A DNA stretch of 64,000 bases from Catenuloplanes atrovinosus (GTDB lineage Bacteria; Actinomycetota; Actinomycetes; Mycobacteriales; Micromonosporaceae). Below, one piece after another: positions 60,078-64,000 of this stretch (its first letter is position 1; every line of letters starts with the position of its first letter). The notes beneath the pieces are model-generated. The model was not told the DNA's origin, searched no databases, and saw only the letters and a program-made list of their open reading frames with translations. The stretch lies in contig NZ_JAVDYB010000001.1 of assembly GCF_031458235.1 (NCBI RefSeq), positions 3,803,001 to 3,867,000 of the forward strand, written 5' to 3'. The position numbers were made by a program, and so were the translations under genes.

Positions 60078-61283
60078 ATGACGGAATGTGATAGCCCACT
60101 GTGGAGGCTCGCGACGGGCACCATGCCGCTGGCGGCGGTGCTGGCCGTCGCCGCCTGCGGGCCGGACACCGGCAGCAGGCCGGCGCCCACCGCGGCCGAC
60201 TCGCACAGCGCGCACGCGGGCGGGTCGTCGGCTCCACCGCAGCCGCTGCGCGCCGGCGAACGGTTCCTCGACCTGAGGATGGCGGAGGCCTACACGCCCG
60301 CGCCGCCGGAGGGAGGCGGCTCGGACGAGTACCGGTGCCAGGTGATCGATCCGGGCCTGACCGAGGCGGCGTTCCTGACCGGCACCCAATTCACCCCCGA
60401 GAACGTCACCATGGCGCACCACGCCATCGTGTACGTGGTGCCGCCGGGCGGCGCCGCCGCGGTGCGCGAGCACGACGCGAAGACCCCCGGTCCCGGCTGG
60501 CAGTGTTTCGGCGGAACCGGCGTGCCCGGCGCCGAGAACGAGGAGGGGGATGCCACCTGGGTGGACACCTGGGCGCCGGGCGCCACGGAGGCGCTGCTCA
60601 ACCACGACGCCGGCTACCGGCTGGAGCCGGGCAGCCTGATCATCCTCCAGATCCACTACAACCTGCTCGCGACCGACGGCAAGCCGGCCGGGTCGGACCG
60701 CTCGGCGGTACGGCTGCGGCTGACGGACGGCACGCCCCAGACCCGGGAACTCGTCACGTGGTCCATCGACGCGCCGACCGAACTGCCCTGCGCCCCCGAC
60801 GAGTCCGGTCCGCTCTGCGATCGGGCGGCCTCGATCGCGGACACGACGAAGCGGTTCGGGGAGGACGTCGGCGGGATGGCGGACCGTCAGGTGGAGGAGT
60901 GCAGCCAGGGTACGCCGAGGCCCGGTAACACCCAGAGCTGCGACGAGCAGGTGGAGGAGCCGGCGACGCTGTTCGCCGGGTTCGGCCACATGCACATGCT
61001 CGGGCGCTCCATCACGGTCGAGCTCAACCCGGGCACGCCGAAGGCCGAGGTCGTGCTCGACGTGCCGCGGTTCGACTTCGACAACCAGCGGTTGATGCCA
61101 CTGCCGACGCCGGTGGACATCGGCCCGGGAGACGTACTGCGGGTGACGTGCACGCACGACGCGGGGCTGCGCAAACAGGTGCCGCAGCTCAAGAGGCTCC
61201 CGCCGCGCTACGTGACGTGGGGCGACGGCACCAGCGACGAGATGTGTTCGGGCATCATGACGGTCTCCCCCCGCGAGTCCTGA
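60078..61283 (+). CDS. PHM/DBH-like bicopper monooxygenase lipoprotein
   Basis: 401 residues from ATG. Lipobox AAC with cysteine 27, then a Ser/His/Pro linker and two copper domains. Ligands match peptidylglycine alpha-hydroxylating monooxygenase: H114-H115 (MAHHAIVY) and H193 (LQIHYN) for CuH; H304 and H306 (GHMHMLG) and M389 (SDEMCSG) for CuM. A full set in a bacterial surface lipoprotein. The reaction would be ascorbate-dependent C-H hydroxylation; substrate unknown. Preceded by the shared 50-bp element. Confidence 0.85.
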   Translation: MTECDSPLWRLATGTMPLAAVLAVAACGPDTGSRPAPTAADSHSAHAGGSSAPPQPLRAGERFLDLRMAEAYTPAPPEGGGSDEYRCQVIDPGLTEAAFLTGTQFTPENVTMAHHAIVYVVPPGGAAAVREHDAKTPGPGWQCFGGTGVPGAENEEGDATWVDTWAPGATEALLNHDAGYRLEPGSLIILQIHYNLLATDGKPAGSDRSAVRLRLTDGTPQTRELVTWSIDAPTELPCAPDESGPLCDRAASIADTTKRFGEDVGGMADRQVEECSQGTPRPGNTQSCDEQVEEPATLFAGFGHMHMLGRSITVELNPGTPKAEVVLDVPRFDFDNQRLMPLPTPVDIGPGDVLRVTCTHDAGLRKQVPQLKRLPPRYVTWGDGTSDEMCSGIMTVSPRES

Positions 61284-61294
61284 CAAGGGGTCGA

Positions 61295-62038
61295 TCACGG
61301 GCGGTGCAGCGGCTCGGCCCGCGGCGGTGTGGCCGGGAACCACGCCTGCGCCCGCGGGGAACGCGCGCGGTGCGGCGCCGGCCGGGTGAGTCGCAGGTCG
61401 TAGGCGAAGATGACGGCCTGAATCCGGTCCCGTGCGCCGATCTTGGCGAGGACCCGCCCGACGTGGGTCTTCACCGTCGACTCCGACAGCGTGAACCGTT
61501 GCGCGATCTCGCCGTTGGTGAGGCCGTGGCCGATGGCGACGAGGATCTCGCGCTCGCGGTCGGTCAGGAAGTCCAGCCGGTGATCCTGCGGTCCGGGCTC
61601 GCAGAGGTCATCGTCGAGCCGGTCGGCGACCGCGTCGAGCAGCCGCCGGGTCAGCGCCGGGGCAATCACCGCGTCCCCGGCGGCGACGGCCCGGATGCCG
61701 GCGAGCAGCTCCTCCGGGCGGACGTCCTTGTGCAGGAGACCGCTCGCCCCGGCCCGCAGCGCGGCGAACGCGTGCCGGTCCGAGTCGGACGCCGTCAGCA
61801 CCAGGACCCGCGAACGCCCACTGGTGGCGACGATGCGCCGGGTGGTCTCGATCCCGTCGACGCCCGGCATACGGATGTCCATCAGCACCACGTCGGGACG
61901 CAGCTCGGTGATCCGGCGAACGGTCTCGGCGCCGGTCTCGGCCTCGCCGACGATCTCGGTTTCGAGGGTGTTCTCCAGCAGCACGCGCAGGCCCAAGCGC
62001 TGTAGCGGCTGGGCATCCGCCACGAACACAGAGATCAT
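61295..62038 (-). CDS. NarL-family response regulator with altered acidic pocket
   Basis: 247 residues. VFVADAQPLQRLGLRVLL: the usual DD pair is DA, so Mg2+ binding may be weaker. The phospho-acceptor VVLMDIRMPGVDG, VLVLTASD and LLHKDV are intact, HTH LTDREREILVAIGHGLTNGEI and SESTVKTHVGRVLAKI are normal. An extra 30-residue Arg/Pro-rich tail follows. There is no kinase gene next to it, so it is an orphan regulator; it is convergent with the PHM-like gene and has the second 50-bp element upstream. Confidence 0.92.
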   Translation of the reverse strand: MISVFVADAQPLQRLGLRVLLENTLETEIVGEAETGAETVRRITELRPDVVLMDIRMPGVDGIETTRRIVATSGRSRVLVLTASDSDRHAFAALRAGASGLLHKDVRPEELLAGIRAVAAGDAVIAPALTRRLLDAVADRLDDDLCEPGPQDHRLDFLTDREREILVAIGHGLTNGEIAQRFTLSESTVKTHVGRVLAKIGARDRIQAVIFAYDLRLTRPAPHRARSPRAQAWFPATPPRAEPLHRP

Positions 62039-62161
62039 GAATGGCTGCCTCTCCGGGGGCGCGGCCGTCCGGTACGGGCCGGCGCCGACGTGCCGCCGTC
62101 ACGCGTGACGCGTTCGGCCGGGCCGACCGGGCCGAGCCCCGCGTCGCCCGGCGATCCCCCG

Positions 62162-62211
62162 GTCATACCGAGCGATCCTGAGACGACCGTTAGAGCGCCG
62201 TTCAGGCCGGT
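62162..62211. promoter_or_regulatory. shared 50-bp upstream element, copy 2
   Basis: Second copy of the element at 59891, same orientation, between the divergent response regulator gene and the PCuAC gene. The remainder of this 419-base gap (62039-62457) shows no gene or other structure that I can support. Confidence 0.6.
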
Positions 62212-62457
62212 CGGCCGGATCACCGTCGCAGGCCGCGCGACGCTGCGACGGATCGTGAACGGCGACATCCCGTGCGGCCGTCGCGGTGACCCGGCCGACC
62301 GGGCGGTTCACGGTCGCTGCCGCGGACGTACGGAGTCCGGCTCGCCGGATGCCGCTTCGTGCGTCACCGGTCCGGCGGTCATCCCGCTGAGACAGCGGGA
62401 ACCGATCACCCCGTCACGCCGACCAACTCGCCGAAGGATCAACGAGGAGGACAGCAG

Positions 62458-63018
62458 ATGGGTAGGACCTCGCGTTTCGGTGCCGGACTGGTGCTGGCAC
62501 TGGCGCTGGGCGGTCTCACCGCGTGCGCGAACGACGGCAACGCGGCCGCACCGTCATCGAGCGCCACCGCCGCGAGCACGCCGGCCGGGCTGACCGTCCG
62601 GGACCCGTGGATCAAGGCGGCGGACACCGGCATGACCGCCGCGTTCGGCACGCTGGTCAACGGCGGCAGCACGGACGTCACCGTGGTCTCCGCGGCCACC
62701 GAGGTCTCGCCGATGATGGAGCTGCACGAGACCACCATGGTCAACGGCGCCATGCAGATGCAGCCCAAGCAGGGCGGCTTCACCATCCCGGCCGGCGGCG
62801 AGCACGTGCTCCAGCCCGGCGGCGACCACATCATGATGATGGGCCTCACCACGCCGGTGCAGGCCGGCGACGAGATCGTGGTGACGCTGACGCTCGGCGA
62901 CGGCAGCACGACCCGGTTCACCGCGATCGGCAAGCCGTTCACCGGCGCCCAGGAGTCGTACGCGCCCGGCGCGCACGGCAGCGCCATGCCGTCCATGTCC
63001 GCCGGGGCGCATTCGTGA
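62458..63018 (+). CDS. PCuAC-family copper chaperone lipoprotein
   Basis: 186 residues, ATG with GAGGAGG seven bases upstream. Lipobox LTAC (cysteine 23), a linker, then the PCuAC domain (44-160) with the Cu(I) ligands H90, M101, H124 and M126 in the H-x10-M-x22-H-x-M pattern. The C-terminal tail is His/Met-rich (HGSAMPSMSAGAHS) and may be a further copper site. It delivers copper to surface cuproproteins such as the CuA site of cytochrome oxidase, or here possibly to the PHM-like enzyme. Coupled to the DyP gene by GTGA overlap. Confidence 0.93.
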   Translation: MGRTSRFGAGLVLALALGGLTACANDGNAAAPSSSATAASTPAGLTVRDPWIKAADTGMTAAFGTLVNGGSTDVTVVSAATEVSPMMELHETTMVNGAMQMQPKQGGFTIPAGGEHVLQPGGDHIMMMGLTTPVQAGDEIVVTLTLGDGSTTRFTAIGKPFTGAQESYAPGAHGSAMPSMSAGAHS

Positions 63019-64000
63019 CCGGTCCGCAGCTCAGCCGGCGCGGGCTGTTCACCGGCGGTGCCGCCGCTCTCGGCGGCGCCGTCGCGGGCGGCGCGGTCGT
63101 CACCGCGCTGCGACCGGAGCCCGCGCCCGCACCGCCGCCGGCACCGGACCTGGTCGACTTCGGCCAGGCGATCGAGCCGTTCCACGGCGCGCGGCAGGCC
63201 GGGGTGGAGACCGTGCCGCAGGCGCACGCCGCGTTCGTCGCGTTCACGCTGCGGCCCGGCACCGACCGGGCCGCGCTCGGCCGGATGATGCGGCTGCTCA
63301 GCGACGACGCGGCGCGGCTGACCCGGGGCGAGGCGCCGCTGGCCGACACGGAGGCCGAGCTGGCCGTGGTCCCGGCGCGGCTGACCGTCACGTTCGGCTT
63401 CGGGCCCGGGCTGTACGCGGCGGCCGGGCTGCCCTCCCCGGTCGCGGCGCTGCCCGCGTTCCCGCAGATAGACAGGCTGGAGGAGCGCTGGAACGGCGGC
63501 GACCTGCTGATCCAGATCTGCGCGGACGACTCGATCACGGTCGCCCACGCGCAACGCATGCTGATCAAGGACAGCCGCCCGTTCGCGACCGTCCGATGGG
63601 TGCAGCGCGGCTTCCGGCGCAGCGCCGGCACGGAGGCGTCCGTCCGTACCCAGCGCAACCTGCTCGGCCAGCTCGACGGCACCGCGAACCCGGCGCCCGG
63701 CACCGCCTCGTTCGGCACCGCGGTCTGGCGTGAGGACGGCTCCACCCAGCTGGTGGTGCGACGTATCCGCGCCGAACTGGAATCGTGGGACCTGCTCGGC
63801 CGTGCCGACAAGGAGAACGCGGTCGGCCGGAAGCTCGACAGCGGCGCGCCGCTGACCGGCGTCACCGAGCTGGACGAGCCGGACTTCGCGAGGCTGGACG
63901 CCACCGGGTTCCCGGTCATGCCGGACTTCGCGCACGTCACCCGCGCGCGGCAGACCGACGACCGGCTCAAAATCGTGCGCCGGCCGTACAACTACGACGA
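63015..64000 (+). CDS. DyP-type haem peroxidase, Tat-exported (3' truncated)
   Basis: 328 residues visible from GTG; the end is outside the window. Tat signal LSRRGLFTGGAAALGG, then the DyP barrel with FVAFTLRPGTDRAALGRMM, the distal GxxDG motif GQLDGTANP with the catalytic aspartate, and the second-domain part WVQRGFRRS. The proximal haem histidine lies beyond or near the window edge. Secreted DyP peroxidases oxidise dyes, phenolics and lignin-like compounds; pairing with a PCuAC gene is frequent in actinomycetes. Confidence 0.94.
   Translation, partial: MTGPQLSRRGLFTGGAAALGGAVAGGAVVTALRPEPAPAPPPAPDLVDFGQAIEPFHGARQAGVETVPQAHAAFVAFTLRPGTDRAALGRMMRLLSDDAARLTRGEAPLADTEAELAVVPARLTVTFGFGPGLYAAAGLPSPVAALPAFPQIDRLEERWNGGDLLIQICADDSITVAHAQRMLIKDSRPFATVRWVQRGFRRSAGTEASVRTQRNLLGQLDGTANPAPGTASFGTAVWREDGSTQLVVRRIRAELESWDLLGRADKENAVGRKLDSGAPLTGVTELDEPDFARLDATGFPVMPDFAHVTRARQTDDRLKIVRRPYNYD

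Noticed and set aside
62035-62268. 77-codon minus-strand frame over the shared 50-bp element
   Set aside because: Its resemblance to the frame at 59876-60190 comes only from the repeated DNA element; no ribosome site.

Overview
The window is about 70% or more G+C, with GTG starts, ATGA/GTGA translational couplings, many NarL-type two-component systems and Tat or lipoprotein signals. This points to a filamentous actinobacterium; the gene mix is most like Micromonosporaceae (Actinoplanes/Catenuloplanes-like), but no rRNA or other marker is present to fix the genus. I recognise no tRNA, rRNA, CRISPR array, transposase or phage gene. The window opens inside a LysR-type regulator and closes inside a DyP-type peroxidase.

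0-16.7 kb: LysR fragment; membrane-anchored Hsp70-like ATPase; serine hydrolase; a lipid/membrane group (flippase-like protein, methyltransferase, divergent CDP-alcohol phosphatidyltransferase, EEP phosphodiesterase); alpha/beta hydrolase; GPP34 protein; secreted DUF642-like protein. Then comes a divergent group: a GTP cyclohydrolase II-RibD_C fusion faces a tightly coupled operon of dehydrogenase, 6-pyruvoyl-tetrahydropterin-synthase-like protein without cysteine, GT4 glycosyltransferase and HAD phosphatase. This is the best candidate for an undescribed pathway starting from GTP. A second GPP34 gene, an SDR and a TetR regulator with a pair of palindromic operators follow.

16.7-28.3 kb: a NarL two-component system divergent from a small membrane protein and an ABC/FtsX exporter; siderophore-interacting reductase; DHFR-like reductase; a MarR regulator with paired operators divergent from a quinone oxidoreductase; a 620-bp repeat-filled gap (25-bp tandem repeats, a long hairpin, nineteen 18-bp repeats); NAD-dependent DNA ligase.

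28.3-39.5 kb: secreted rhamnogalacturonan lyase with a clear promoter and terminator; beta-lactamase-family hydrolase; a His-rich small protein; S-adenosyl methyltransferase; VOC protein; then a cyclic-di-GMP group (GGDEF-EAL protein, divergent periplasmic binding lipoprotein, PilZ protein), another solute-binding lipoprotein and a minimal GntR protein.

39.5-51.8 kb: a promoter, an NMT1/SsuA-type binding lipoprotein, a methyltransferase and an ABC permease (no ATPase gene here); TetR regulator divergent from a GMC oxidoreductase with a four-cysteine cluster; an SHMT-like protein with no lysine at all; a small EF-hand-like acidic protein; an operon of PEP mutase-like, nitronate monooxygenase-like and thiolase-like enzymes; an unrecognised protein.

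51.8-64 kb: an ABC-2 exporter in a four-gene operon with its own NarL two-component system; an OmpR-type system beside an MMPL transporter; then predicted copper proteins: a PHM-like bicopper monooxygenase lipoprotein, a NarL-type regulator, a PCuAC copper chaperone and a DyP peroxidase. Two divergent intergenic spaces in this last part share a 50-bp element. A dispersed intergenic repeat occurs four times in the window (9.9, 15.2, 31.6 and 36.8 kb).
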